Both the position numbers and the translations under genes were made by a program. From positions 118,689 to 182,688 of the forward strand of contig CAMEJD010000001.1 in the NCBI GenBank assembly GCA_945919375.1: 64,000 nt of DNA, read 5' to 3'. The notes beneath the pieces are model-generated. The model made no database searches and was not told the origin of the DNA. It was given only the letters and a program-made list of their open reading frames with translations. Below, in pieces: positions 1-12,746 of the stretch. This DNA is from an uncultured Clostridia bacterium. GTDB lineage: Bacteria; Bacillota; Clostridia; Christensenellales; UBA1242. Each line of letters starts with the position of its first letter. Position 1 is the first letter of the stretch.

Positions 1-59
1 GCACAAAAACAACAAAAATTGAGATAATTTCACAAAAAAACATAACAGAGAAATACTTT

Positions 60-371
60 TTGGGGTATTTTTCTCTATTTGTGTTATTTGCGCTAACTTT
101 TGAATTGGAAAAAATAAGTATGTTTGTTGTGTTTATATTTATTATTATATTGATTGGAATAGTTTACATAAAAAACAATTTATTTTATATTAACCCCTTC
201 TTAAACATTTTGGGATATAATTTTTATCAAGTTGAATATATGAATTTGGAAACAAATCAAAAAAATAATGCAATCTTTTTTTATAAAGGCGATTTTGATA
301 TATCAAAAAAATACTGCTTATCAAAACTCTCTCACGAAAACTTTAATATGATAGAAAATTATGAAGAATAA
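60..371 (+). CDS. hypothetical membrane-associated protein
   Basis: ORF with hydrophobic N-terminus; no recognised motif. Confidence 0.4.
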   Translation: MGYFSLFVLFALTFELEKISMFVVFIFIIILIGIVYIKNNLFYINPFLNILGYNFYQVEYMNLETNQKNNAIFFYKGDFDISKKYCLSKLSHENFNMIENYEE

Positions 372-428
372 AAGAAAAAAGGCAAAATACTTTGCCTTTT
401 CTATACTTTTTTAATTATTTCTTATTTT

Positions 429-1085
429 TTATTTGCTGTCTTTGTTTTCATCGTCTGGATTTTCTATTTCAATAACATTATTTTCTTTTGCAAGCAAATC
501 TTTGAAAGTCTTTCTTGTTTTCTTAATTTTTGCAGAAACAACAAATGTATCAATCAAATCAAGCACACCTTCCAAAATTAGTATTGTTCCCATTGAATAT
601 AACAAAACATTTTCAACCGATGGGCAACATACCAAAATAATTCCACAAACCATTATTACTAGTGCAATCAAAAAGTCAAACCACCAATATTTTGCACCAT
701 GCCTTCTGCAATCAAATGACCATTGCATTGAGAACAAACTTTTAATAATGAATACAAGTCCAAATGTAAAACCAAGTACCCCACTGTTTATCAAATAATC
801 AGCAGATGAGAACAATACAATTCCCAAAGCAAAGTCTGCCATTCCCAAAATAAACCCAAATGGTTCAATTCCGTACATAAAGTAACTTATACATTTGATA
901 AGTCCCATAACAAGGACTATACTTGCAAATAAATATACAATTGTTAACTTTGTAAAGTTTGGACATGCAATAAACAATATACCAATAATAATGCTCGCCA
1001 ATGCTTCAATTATTGAAATGGATTTTATTTTTCTAAAAAATTCCTTCATATTTTCTCCTTTTAAATTATCGCAATGATTATACAA
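429..1085 (-). CDS. DUF308/HdeD-like multi-pass membrane protein
   Basis: Repeated hydrophobic segments with pattern of HdeD-like proteins (SIIEALASIIIGILFIACP...). Confidence 0.55.
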   Translation of the reverse strand: MYNHCDNLKGENMKEFFRKIKSISIIEALASIIIGILFIACPNFTKLTIVYLFASIVLVMGLIKCISYFMYGIEPFGFILGMADFALGIVLFSSADYLINSGVLGFTFGLVFIIKSLFSMQWSFDCRRHGAKYWWFDFLIALVIMVCGIILVCCPSVENVLLYSMGTILILEGVLDLIDTFVVSAKIKKTRKTFKDLLAKENNVIEIENPDDENKDSK

Positions 1086-1190
1086 TAGAATTTACAAAAT
1101 ACAAAGTAATTTTAAGACATGTTTTACAATTTTAAACATAATGTGCAAAATTGTTTAATAACATAGATTGAACATCTATTCAACTGTAAT

Positions 1191-1697
1191 CTATAACAAA
1201 GATAATTCATCATCATTTACATTTTCAACAATTTTAAACTTATGTGACAGCATATGCATATTTTGGTCAAACTTGCACTTTCCAACAAATTTCTCTTTTG
1301 CCAAAAAGTATTTAATCCAAAGTTTGTCATCTTCCAACATTCTTTCAACAGGAATATTATTTTCGTCATACCAATTTGGCAACATTTCTTCCGTTTCTTT
1401 AATCTCTCCAACATAGTCCGAACAAGTGTAGATATGAACAAACATATTCACATGTTCACCTTTATACCAAACATCAAAAGCAATTTTCCCGACCATTACA
1501 TAATCAATCGGAGTTACGCCAATTTCTTCTTGAGTTTCTCTTACCATTGCTTGGTCAATGGTTTCACCAAAGTCTTGTTTCCCTCCAATTCCATTCAATG
1601 TCCCTTTTGCAAAACCCCTTTTCTTCTCACCAAGCAAGATTTTGCCTTCTTTTTGTATCAAAAGAAGGGTTGAGTTGATTGTTCTTAAATTTTCCAT
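1191..1697 (-). CDS. NUDIX hydrolase (8-oxo-dGTP diphosphatase-like)
   Basis: Nudix box GGKQDFGETIDQAMVRETQEEIGV. Confidence 0.85.
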   Translation of the reverse strand: MENLRTINSTLLLIQKEGKILLGEKKRGFAKGTLNGIGGKQDFGETIDQAMVRETQEEIGVTPIDYVMVGKIAFDVWYKGEHVNMFVHIYTCSDYVGEIKETEEMLPNWYDENNIPVERMLEDDKLWIKYFLAKEKFVGKCKFDQNMHMLSHKFKIVENVNDDELSLL

Positions 1698-2314
1698 ATT
1701 TTCATCCTTTTAAATTTTATTTGACTGTTAATAAAAAAAAATGACAAAATAAATACAGCCAAAAATTATTTTGCTTATTATTTTGCCATTCTAAAGAATT
1801 ACTTCTCCAAAAATCCAATAACCGGAATGGTCGAAATGGTTATAATTATGGTACAATAAAATGAATAAATTGTCAATAGTTAATTAATTATTTTGATATG
1901 ATAAAATTAATCGCAAAGTGTTGTTTTTGATGTCAATATTTCGACAATTACTATAATTGTATTCATATGTTTAATATTTGTTGAATTTGAATATCTTTAT
2001 TTAGTTGTTTACAAATAAAAAATCTCCAAAAGAAATTAATTCTTCTTTATGGAAAAATTTATTTTTTATTAATTATAATAAGATTATTTAAAATTTTTAT
2101 TAAATTTTAATATTTAATACTTAAAATCCAAAAATGATATTTTTAGATATGAATTTAACTAATAAATAATGTGAATATTCCCACAACACATATTGTTTTT
2201 GCAAAATATCATTGCAAAACAATGTCATTTGCAAAACAAATTTCATTCCTGTTAGGAAATATCATTGTAAACAAAAAGAAAAGCATAAAATAGTAGCTTT
2301 TCTTTTTGTTTGTT

Positions 2315-2661
2315 TGGTGGAGACGGCGAGAGTTGAACTCGCGTCCGAAAAGAATAAAGTGGATTTTTCTACATGTTTATTTTGTGATTTGGTTTAACTT
2401 AAAAAACTTGCACAAACACAATTTCTTTAAGCGAGTCAAAAATAAGATTGAAAGTTTGACACCTTTCAAAATTTTGTGTCTATCCTATCTAATAAACTCG
2501 ACACACATTTATTAGATTGCTAATTGCACTTAGGCAGCCATAGCAACGGCATTATTATTGTTTGCGTTTAAGCATTTCTTTGTTCTTTTAGGTATTGCAA
2601 AGAAAAATACCACATGCTTTGCGTCCAGTTTATCACTCCCCGTCAAATCCGGAACGTCCCC
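2315..2661 (-). ncRNA. ssrA: tmRNA
   Basis: Reverse complement starts GGGGACG...and ends CGTCTCCACCA (7-bp acceptor pairing), T-arm GAGTTCAACTC, tag ORF GCAAACAATAATAATGCCGTTGCTATGGCTGCCTAA (ANNNNAVAMAA*), adjacent to smpB. Confidence 0.93.
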
Positions 2662-2712
2662 AAATGTAAACGCATATACAATATATAATTTTATTATTAT
2701 TTTGTCAACATG

Positions 2713-3168
2713 CTAAATATACCTGATTTCTCTTTCCATTGCTCGTTTTATGTCGTTATTTTTTAATGTATCTTTTTTATCATAAAGTTTTTTACCTTTT
2801 CCAAGACCTATTTCAATTTTAACAAGGCCATTCTTTAAAATCACTTTAAGTGGTACAAGCGCATTACCTTTTATTATGGTTTGCTTTTGTAGTTTGTCAA
2901 TCTCTTGTCTATTTAACAACAATTTTCTATTTCTATTTTGATCGGGAATATAACTTGTTGTTTTTTCATAAGGTTTAATAAAAGCATTTTTTAGCCATAC
3001 TTCATTATTTTTTATTGTAATAAACGAATCATTTATATTTATTCCACCATTTCTAACCGACTTAACTTCACTGCCCAAAAGTACAATTCCCGCAGTATAT
3101 GTTTGTGAAATAAAATAATTATGGTACGCTTTTTTGTTGTTGCTAATTATTTTTTCGCCATCAGCCAT
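2713..3168 (-). CDS. smpB: SsrA-binding protein SmpB
   Basis: NKKAYHNYFISQTYTAGIVLLGSEVKSVRNGGININDSF; next to tmRNA. Confidence 0.95.
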   Translation of the reverse strand: MADGEKIISNNKKAYHNYFISQTYTAGIVLLGSEVKSVRNGGININDSFITIKNNEVWLKNAFIKPYEKTTSYIPDQNRNRKLLLNRQEIDKLQKQTIIKGNALVPLKVILKNGLVKIEIGLGKGKKLYDKKDTLKNNDIKRAMEREIRYI

Positions 3169-3180
3169 ATTACTCTCCTT

Positions 3181-5355
3181 TTAAACAAGTTCAAAATCAA
3201 CTTTTCTATCAAACACATTTGCATTAACAACTTTTATTTTTACCTTGTCACCCAAACTATAAACATGAGCATTACCTTTTAATTTTAAAGATTTTTCCAT
3301 ATATAAATAGCTATCTTGTGGCAAGTTTTCAATTTTAACAAGACCTTCAACAGTGTTTTCAAGTTCCACATATATACCATAATTTTGCACACCTGAGATT
3401 ATGCCTTCAAATTCTTCTCCTATATGGTCTTTTATATAAACTGCTTTGAACAAATCATCAACATCTCTTTCTGCTTCATCGGCATTCTTTTCCATTTCGC
3501 TTGACCTAAAAGATGAGTCTAACACAAAATCGGAAAGTTCAAGTTTTCTATTTTTGCTAACTTTTTTGTGCAAATATTCTTTTATTATCCTATGAATAGT
3601 AAGGTCGGGATATCTTCTTATTGGCGAAGTGAAATGACAATAATCTTCAAGAGCAAGTCCAAAATGCCCAAGTGGTTCATCAAGATATCTTGCTTTTTGT
3701 AAAGAACGCAAAACAACTTTGTTCAATGTTTCACTATAATCTTTATCTTTTGTTTTTTCTAGTATGCTTTGCAAAAATTGTGGAGTGACATCTGTAACTT
3801 CATCAGTTTCTATCCCCAAATTTTTCAAGAATGCACAAACACTTTTTATCTTGTCCAACACTGGCTTTTCATGTACACGATAAACGAATGGAACATCTTT
3901 TAACTTGTAATGCTTTGCAACAGTTTCGTTGGCAACCACCATAAAATTTTCAATAAGCCTGTGCGCATCATTCCTTTCTCTTTTCTTGACAAAACTAACA
4001 TTATAGTTTTCATCAACAGCGATTTCGGGTTCTGCAATATTCAAATCAAGCATTCCAGCATCTTTTCTTCTTTGTTCCAATATTTTGGATAGTTTGTTCA
4101 TTTCAAGCAAAATGTCTTTAATATCTTTGAGTTTATTGCTTTCATTTTCATCACCGCAAAGAACTTGATAAACTTGGTCATAAGTTAATCTATGGCAAGA
4201 ACAAATAACACTTTCATATATATCGTGAGAAACAATTTCACCTTGCTTATTTATCTCCATTTCACAAGTAAGTGTCAATCTGTCAACACCTTCATTAAGC
4301 GAACATATACCATTTGACAATTCTTTTGGAAGCATTGGTAAAACCATATTTGGGAAATATACACTTGTTCCACGAGTGTATGCTTCTTTGTCGAGTTCTG
4401 TGTTATATTTTACATAGTTACCGACATCCGCTATATGCACGCCAAGTAAATAGTTTTCGCCTTTCATATCCAAAGATACTGCATCATCAAAATCCCTTGA
4501 ATCAGCACCATCTATTGTAAATATTTTTTTGTTTCTCAAATCAACTCTATTAACATAGTCATTAAGTTGCAATCTTTGTGGAATTGCCCTTGCTTCACTC
4601 ATTACACTGTTTGGAAATTCTTCATAAAGTTTATGCTCACGAATTATACCAAGTTCCAAACTGGCAATATCATCACTCTCACCTAACACTTCAACAACTT
4701 CACCCGAGAGTTTGTCTGTATTGTTTTTATTTAATTTTACAACAACCCTATAACCCTGTTTTGCGCCCTTTGTCATATTTTGTGGCACAAAAATATCTTT
4801 TGATAATTTTTTATTATCTGGGATAACAAATGCATTTTTTTTGTTTACATAAGTTATTGTTCCAACAATAGTTTTATTTGTATTTTCCAAAATTGAAACG
4901 ACTTCACATTCTGTTACTTCTTCTGTTTGTTCAAGAATTTTTGCAAGAACTAAATCTCCGTCCATTGCACCATTCAATTTTTTGGGAGCAATAAAAAAGT
5001 CTGGCAAAGTTCTATCTTGTGGCACTAAAAATGCATATCCTTTACTGTTGCCAATAACCTTACCTTTTATAAGTTTTTTATCTTCACCTGTGATTTTAAA
5101 TTCACCCTTTCTCTTTTCAAAAATCTCTCCACGAGCAAGCATTGAGTTTATTACACTTTTTATTTCTTTTGGTGTTTTTGTAAATCTTCCAGCAAAAAAT
5201 AAAATCATATCATCCTTGCTTTTGAATTTGATTTTGCTTGTTTTTAAAAATTCCAATATTTTTTGTTTCATAGTGTCAGTATAATATTTTTTGTATAAAA
5301 AATCAAATGAGTACAAAAAATAATCAATGAGCATACAAAATTTTACATAAAACAC
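3181..5355 (-). CDS. rnr: Ribonuclease R
   Basis: RNB motifs (FTIDGADSRDFDDAVSL, GVHIADVGNYV, HFTSPIRRYPDL) plus C-terminal S1 domain; rnr-smpB-ssrA synteny. The true start is probably internal, at MKQKILEFLK. Confidence 0.95.
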   Translation of the reverse strand: MFYVKFCMLIDYFLYSFDFLYKKYYTDTMKQKILEFLKTSKIKFKSKDDMILFFAGRFTKTPKEIKSVINSMLARGEIFEKRKGEFKITGEDKKLIKGKVIGNSKGYAFLVPQDRTLPDFFIAPKKLNGAMDGDLVLAKILEQTEEVTECEVVSILENTNKTIVGTITYVNKKNAFVIPDNKKLSKDIFVPQNMTKGAKQGYRVVVKLNKNNTDKLSGEVVEVLGESDDIASLELGIIREHKLYEEFPNSVMSEARAIPQRLQLNDYVNRVDLRNKKIFTIDGADSRDFDDAVSLDMKGENYLLGVHIADVGNYVKYNTELDKEAYTRGTSVYFPNMVLPMLPKELSNGICSLNEGVDRLTLTCEMEINKQGEIVSHDIYESVICSCHRLTYDQVYQVLCGDENESNKLKDIKDILLEMNKLSKILEQRRKDAGMLDLNIAEPEIAVDENYNVSFVKKRERNDAHRLIENFMVVANETVAKHYKLKDVPFVYRVHEKPVLDKIKSVCAFLKNLGIETDEVTDVTPQFLQSILEKTKDKDYSETLNKVVLRSLQKARYLDEPLGHFGLALEDYCHFTSPIRRYPDLTIHRIIKEYLHKKVSKNRKLELSDFVLDSSFRSSEMEKNADEAERDVDDLFKAVYIKDHIGEEFEGIISGVQNYGIYVELENTVEGLVKIENLPQDSYLYMEKSLKLKGNAHVYSLGDKVKIKVVNANVFDRKVDFELV

Positions 5356-5412
5356 TTTATTTTTTTCAATAAATTTGCTAAAATATCTGACGTAAAGAAA
5401 AAGGAGAAAATT

Positions 5413-5757
5413 ATGGCTGAAACAAAAAGTAAATCTACTTCAAGTAGCAAAAGTAGTTCATCAAAAAGTACTACAAAAACAAAAAGAACAAGAACTGTTT
5501 GGGGACTTAACAAAATAAGTTTTTGGACAATTGGCGCAATGGCAATATTGTACCTTGTTGCATCAATACTTGCATTGTGTGGAGTAAACCTTAAAATAGT
5601 TCAAGCATTACAAGGATTCGCAACTGCAATTGCAATTTGTATTGTTGCTTACCTTGCTTGGAAATATGTTAGGTCAAAACAAGCAGTTTGGAAAGTTTTG
5701 TATTTCGTACTCTTGTTAGTTGTACTTCTTGGAATTATTCTTCCACTTGTTGTTTAA
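5413..5757 (+). CDS. hypothetical membrane protein with Ser/Lys/Thr-rich N-terminus
   Basis: RBS aaggag upstream, three hydrophobic segments. Confidence 0.6.
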   Translation: MAETKSKSTSSSKSSSSKSTTKTKRTRTVWGLNKISFWTIGAMAILYLVASILALCGVNLKIVQALQGFATAIAICIVAYLAWKYVRSKQAVWKVLYFVLLLVVLLGIILPLVV

Positions 5758-6015
5758 TAAAACAAAAAATTTGGACATTTTTGTCCAAATTTTTTTGTCA
5801 CACTTTGTTTACTTTGAGGTTTTTGTAAGGTATCATATCTACGAAACAGGGAAATCTGTTTCAATTCATATCTTTTCATATCCTTATTTTATAACAAAAC
5901 GAAAACAATTTTTATACCATTTATCCTTTAAGTTTATTGCAAAACTCTTTTATATGCATTTTATTCGTTTTGTTAGCAAAAAGCCGAAACTAAATGTTTC
6001 GGCTTTTTTGTTTTT

Positions 6016-7808
<1,793 letters not shown>

Positions 7809-7817
7809 AACTTTCTC

Positions 7818-8246
7818 CTATTTTGTGGATAGTTTTCTTACTCTTTTTAGGTGTCTGCCACCCTCAAATTTTGTTGTCAAAAATTCTTTTACAATTGAAA
7901 TCGCCTTTCTTTTTGTCATAAATCTTCCTGGGAGAACCAAAACATTTGCATCATTATGTCTTCTTGCAAGCGAAGCAAATTGAGTACTTTCACAAAGTGC
8001 CGCCCTAATTTTTGGGTTGCGGTTTGCAGCAATACTCATTCCAATTCCTGTGCCACAAATATATATTCCAACATTGTTTGGATTTTCCAAAACCTTTTCA
8101 TTGCCAAGTTTTGCAAAGTCTGGATAGTCAACTCGTTCTTTTGAATATGTCCCAACATCAATAGTTGTTATATTTTCTTTATTAAAGAATTCTTTTATTT
8201 GCTCTTTTAAATCAAAACCCGCATGGTCGGATGCCAAAATTATCAT
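7818..8246 (-). CDS. rpiB: Ribose-5-phosphate isomerase B
   Basis: IILASDHAGFDLKEQIK, GIYICGTGIGMSIAANR. Confidence 0.93.
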   Translation of the reverse strand: MIILASDHAGFDLKEQIKEFFNKENITTIDVGTYSKERVDYPDFAKLGNEKVLENPNNVGIYICGTGIGMSIAANRNPKIRAALCESTQFASLARRHNDANVLVLPGRFMTKRKAISIVKEFLTTKFEGGRHLKRVRKLSTK

Positions 8247-8350
8247 ATTTGTTTCCTTTTAATATATAGATATATTAACATATTTTTCAAGTTAAATACA
8301 ACAAAAAAACTCCCACAAATATAATTTGAGGGAATTTTTTATATATTTTT

Positions 8351-9034
8351 TTATCTTTGTATGTTTTGTGGTTGGACAGTTGTTGGATACAAACTTATAT
8401 CCCCAACCCCCGGGCAAACATTTGGCAACACTTGGCATTCTGGAATGCAAGGATAACCATATGATGGAACAAGTATGTCAACATCTGCAACAACCTTTAC
8501 AATAATTTGAACACACGCTGTTATTGTGAAAGTGTTTTCTTGTGTGTAAGTCCCAATTGTGCTTGCAAATTGACCAACTGCTTTTACTGTAACTGGGCTT
8601 AATGCTGGTTGTGGCACGCAAAGTACTGCAGAAAAATCTGTTGTGTAACTTGATGTTGCAGTTCCCAAAACACCATTTGCATCTCTGTATGTTACAATAA
8701 GTGGGAATGTAATTTGACCTGTTACATTTGCAAAGTTTGGTCTATTTTCTAGCCTTGTTATCACAACATTTGATGTAACTGGACCTGTGGTTTGGTCTGT
8801 TTCTGTTGAAATGTAAGTAAGTGGCAATGCAGGGTTTGCTGGGTTATAGTTTGTTGTTTGAATTGTAATTCCTTGCAATTGTTCATTTCTCATACAAGCA
8901 TCAAAAACACGAGTTACTTCAATTAAAACCTTTTCATTTAATCCATTTACAGGATTATTACAAATTGGTCCTGGTCTTGACTGATTTGTATTGTTTATGA
9001 AAAAAGACATTTTTACCTCCTTTAATCTTTTCAT
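8351..9034 (-). CDS. hypothetical protein (Firmicutes uncharacterised)
   Basis: ORF with RBS; no recognised domain. Confidence 0.55.
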   Translation of the reverse strand: MKRLKEVKMSFFINNTNQSRPGPICNNPVNGLNEKVLIEVTRVFDACMRNEQLQGITIQTTNYNPANPALPLTYISTETDQTTGPVTSNVVITRLENRPNFANVTGQITFPLIVTYRDANGVLGTATSSYTTDFSAVLCVPQPALSPVTVKAVGQFASTIGTYTQENTFTITACVQIIVKVVADVDILVPSYGYPCIPECQVLPNVCPGVGDISLYPTTVQPQNIQR

Positions 9035-9090
9035 AATACTTTATGCATCAAAGTATAAAAAAGTTCAAAAAGTAAAAATGCCATTTTTTG

Positions 9091-9861
9091 TTATCTATGT
9101 CTAAATTTAAATACAATAAATCCGATTACTATTAAAAATCCAACTAATACTTCCCATGGTACAAACACACACACGGCAACCAATACAATAAGGAGTAGAC
9201 ATGTTACTATTGTAGTTGTAACTATAATTGATATTTTCTTTGATTTATAATCATTGTATGTTATTTCCAAAGCATTTTTTAACTCTAGTAATTCATTATT
9301 GTCTTTTTCATCTGCAAGAATATTATCTAACTTATGCTTGCATACCATAAATTCATTAAAATTATGAAAAGTCTTAAATTCTGCAGATGAATGATTCCTA
9401 TGTTTTATATGTAGTAAATCCGTTAAAAGATTTACTATGTCTTTATTCTTATATACACACTCATTGCTTACAATAAAATCTGAAAAACATAGTAATGCAG
9501 GATAACTGCTTAATTTTACATCTTTCCCATTATTATATTTTAATTCTTCAAGAAAATCCAATAAGGTGTTTATTAACTTGTCGTTTGGAAATTTATTTAT
9601 AATTCTTGCACAATAATCTTTTGCACTTGATATATTATCATTTCTCATTGCATCAATTATAAGTCTGAAATAACCAGAGAGATTATTATCATTTTGTGTG
9701 ACCCCGTTATACACATTTGTTATGTTTGATATATTGGTTATATTGTTAACATCTTTACTAACAGCAAATTTACCACCACAACTTTTGCAGACATAATTAT
9801 CATCATCAACTTTCTCTAGTACTGAACCACAATTTTTACATTTTAATGTATTTATTGTCAT
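9091..9861 (-). CDS. zinc-ribbon membrane protein
   Basis: N-terminal CKNCGSVLEKVDDDNYVCKSCGGKF zinc ribbon, C-terminal TM segments. Confidence 0.6.
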   Translation of the reverse strand: MTINTLKCKNCGSVLEKVDDDNYVCKSCGGKFAVSKDVNNITNISNITNVYNGVTQNDNNLSGYFRLIIDAMRNDNISSAKDYCARIINKFPNDKLINTLLDFLEELKYNNGKDVKLSSYPALLCFSDFIVSNECVYKNKDIVNLLTDLLHIKHRNHSSAEFKTFHNFNEFMVCKHKLDNILADEKDNNELLELKNALEITYNDYKSKKISIIVTTTIVTCLLLIVLVAVCVFVPWEVLVGFLIVIGFIVFKFRHR

Positions 9862-10106
9862 ATAAAATATTCTCCCTTCTAATTTGCTGTAATTTTATAT
9901 AATTTTCTTATATATTACCAAAGGTATTTTATAATGTCAAACATAAGTTCATTTCCTATTGTTATTTCATAAAAAAAGAAAAATTGCCGTATAATCACTT
10001 ATTACTATAAAAATATAAGAGAGTGGACATTATTCCTCTCTCTCAATCTTTATTCTTTTTATTAGAAATTATTAAAAATATAAATTTGTATTTCTATTAT
10101 TCTCTT

Positions 10107-10991
10107 TTACACCACAGTGAAATCTGCTTTCACATTCTCACCACTTTGTGCATCTTGATATGTTATCCAATAGCCAAATTCTTTTTCTTTTGTGCTATCA
10201 ATTGGCAACCACTCTGCATATCCTTTCAGTTCTTCCGGCGGATTTTCGCTATACATTCCGGGCACACCATAGCAAATATATTTTACTTGGTCATTTTCAT
10301 AGATAAGTCCCAAAACGTAATAATTATCTCCATCTTCGTTTTCAATTTTTACCCATTTTGAAAAAGGTATAATTTGTTCAAGCAATTCTTCTTCCATATG
10401 AGTAGAGAATAATTTTGATATATCTTCACTTATTCCATCAAAAAATGAATCTTCATTTTTCTCTTCTTCGCCAGTATAAAAAGCATAACGATATTTGCAA
10501 GCACTACATTTTTCACTGCAATTTTCTTTCATACAATTATCAATTTCCTGTTCAATTTCATTTTGGTCTTCAAGTTCAATGTTATGTTCATCAAGAACCT
10601 TTTTGCATTCATTCATTGTTGTAACATTATCCATTTCGCTTGCAACTTGTGCCAAAATTTCATTGGTGCTTTGACTGCATTGCGTTGAACCGGACACCAA
10701 AGATTTTACTTCACCATGATTTATATTTATGATTGCACAAGAGAATTCATTTAAACTTAATATATTATTAAACTTAAAAGAATACTTCATATTGCCAATT
10801 CGATTTAGTCCTGCTTTTGATACTTTGTCGCCTTCCTTTAATCCTAATGATAATATTCCATCCGGTTCATCTTTAAAGTTATATAATTTGACTTCGCCCA
10901 AGATTTCACCGTCTTCTTTCTCAAAATTGACAACAGCTTTTTCGTTTCCACCATTCGTGCTTGATAACACCAAAGTTTTTTTGAATAACAT
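10107..10991 (-). CDS. hypothetical protein with central Cys-rich segment
   Basis: ORF; CMKENCSEKCSACKYRYAF. Confidence 0.5.
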   Translation of the reverse strand: MLFKKTLVLSSTNGGNEKAVVNFEKEDGEILGEVKLYNFKDEPDGILSLGLKEGDKVSKAGLNRIGNMKYSFKFNNILSLNEFSCAIININHGEVKSLVSGSTQCSQSTNEILAQVASEMDNVTTMNECKKVLDEHNIELEDQNEIEQEIDNCMKENCSEKCSACKYRYAFYTGEEEKNEDSFFDGISEDISKLFSTHMEEELLEQIIPFSKWVKIENEDGDNYYVLGLIYENDQVKYICYGVPGMYSENPPEELKGYAEWLPIDSTKEKEFGYWITYQDAQSGENVKADFTVV

Positions 10992-11061
10992 AAAACTCTC
11001 CTATAAAATTACACTATATATTCTATTATAAAAGGAGTGATTTGTGCTAAAAATAAAAATT

Positions 11062-11877
11062 CTATTTTTGTCGAATAAAGTCGTTATATGCATTTGCAAG
11101 TTTAACATAATCAATTGTTGAAAGTTGTTCTGCCCTTGCACTTGGGTCTATTTTTGCATTATTCAAAATGGTAACCACTTCATCTTTTGAAATATTGAGC
11201 CCGCTTGACAAATTGTTTAATATTGTTTTTCTTCTCATTGCAAAACTTGAATGAACTATTTTTGAAAACATATCTTTGTCTGCATCGTATTTATTTTTTA
11301 CAATTTGAATATTAACAACAGCCGAGTCAACATTTGGCATTGGCGTAAACATTTTTCTTGAAACATTGCGTGTTATTCTCACATTCCCAAAAAAGTCTAA
11401 CATAATTGTTATGATGCCATAGTCCTTTCCACTTTTTGCAACAAGTCTATCTGCAACTTCTTTTTGAACCATAACAGTAATTGACTTAACTCTTTCAGTG
11501 TTTTCAATAAATTTAAAAATAAGTGGCGTTGTTATATAATATGGCAAGTTTGCAATTATAGAATATTCGCCATCAAAATTATTTTCAATTTCTTTTATAT
11601 CTGTTTTTAAAGCATCTTTAAATATTATTTTTGAATTATTTATTTCTTTTAAATTTTCAGTTAATATTTCTTTTAAATTGTCATCAATTTCATAACTTAC
11701 AACTTTTTTTGCATACTTTGCAATAATCTTTGTAAGTGTGCCTGCCCCAGGGCCTATTTCAAGGACTTCATCTTCTTTTGTAATGCCACTATCACAGACA
11801 ATTGCATTTAATAAATTTGTGTCAAAAATAAAATTTTGACCATATTTTTTATTAAATTTAAAATTATTTAATTCCAT
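11062..11877 (-). CDS. rsmA: 16S rRNA (adenine1518/1519-N6)-dimethyltransferase
   Basis: KKYGQNFIFDTNLL, VLEIGPGAGTLT, IANLPYYITTPLI. Confidence 0.96.
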   Translation of the reverse strand: MELNNFKFNKKYGQNFIFDTNLLNAIVCDSGITKEDEVLEIGPGAGTLTKIIAKYAKKVVSYEIDDNLKEILTENLKEINNSKIIFKDALKTDIKEIENNFDGEYSIIANLPYYITTPLIFKFIENTERVKSITVMVQKEVADRLVAKSGKDYGIITIMLDFFGNVRITRNVSRKMFTPMPNVDSAVVNIQIVKNKYDADKDMFSKIVHSSFAMRRKTILNNLSSGLNISKDEVVTILNNAKIDPSARAEQLSTIDYVKLANAYNDFIRQK

Positions 11878-11888
11878 ACATTCTCCAA

Positions 11889-12674
11889 TTAAATATTAAA
11901 TATTTTTTTTGTATTATTTTCTATTATTTTTTCCAATTCATTTTTTGAAATATTTTTTATTTCGCACATTTTTTCAAAAATTAAATCAATATTTTTTGGT
12001 TCATTTATTGTTCCACGAAGTGGAACAGGTGCCATATATGGGCAATCTGTTTCTGTTAATATTTTATCTAGTGGCGTTTCTTTTACTATTTCTCGCAAAT
12101 TGTTTGCATTATTAAATGTTATTGCTCCCCCATAAGAAACATAAAAACCCATTTTATTTATTTCACAAAGCACTTCTTTTGAACCATGAAAACAATGGAA
12201 TATTCCACCCTTCTTTATTTTGTCTTTATACTTTCTTACAATATCCAATGTATCACCCATTGCATCACGAGTATGAATTACTATTGGCAAGTCAAGTTCG
12301 TTTGCAAGTTCAATTTGTTTAATAAAACAACTTTTTTGTGCTTCCTTGTTATCTTGTACAAAATGATAGTCAAGACCAATTTCCCCAATCGCAACAACTT
12401 TTTTGTTGTTCTTTGCAAGTTCTCTTAACTTGTCCAAAATCTCATCATTAAATGTGTTTGCATCATCTGGGTGAACACCAATAACTGCAAAAACATTGTC
12501 ATATTTATTTGCAATTTCAACAGCCTTTTCACTGCTTGAAAGACTTGCACCAACGCATACCAACTTTTTCACATTGTGTTCTTTTGCTCTTTCTATTATG
12601 CCTTTTGTATCATTTTCTAATTGTTCATCGTTTAGGTGACAATGTGTGTCTATTAACATATTTTTCTCCAACAA
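11889..12674 (-). CDS. tatD: TatD family metal-dependent hydrolase
   Basis: MLIDTHCHLND, AIGEIGLDYHF, ETDCPYMAPVPLRG; likely start at the internal Met. Confidence 0.94.
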   Translation of the reverse strand: MLEKNMLIDTHCHLNDEQLENDTKGIIERAKEHNVKKLVCVGASLSSSEKAVEIANKYDNVFAVIGVHPDDANTFNDEILDKLRELAKNNKKVVAIGEIGLDYHFVQDNKEAQKSCFIKQIELANELDLPIVIHTRDAMGDTLDIVRKYKDKIKKGGIFHCFHGSKEVLCEINKMGFYVSYGGAITFNNANNLREIVKETPLDKILTETDCPYMAPVPLRGTINEPKNIDLIFEKMCEIKNISKNELEKIIENNTKKIFNI

Positions 12675-12746
12675 AAATTATACCTTATACTTCTTGTATA
12701 AGTCAAGTTTTCGCATACCTTAAACATTTTTGACATATATTTTTAT

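Noticed and set aside
2212-2515. ORFs 2212..2397 and 2306..2515 (MFVWWRRRELNSRP...)
   Set aside because: They overlap tmRNA; typical spurious translation of tRNA-like 3' ends.
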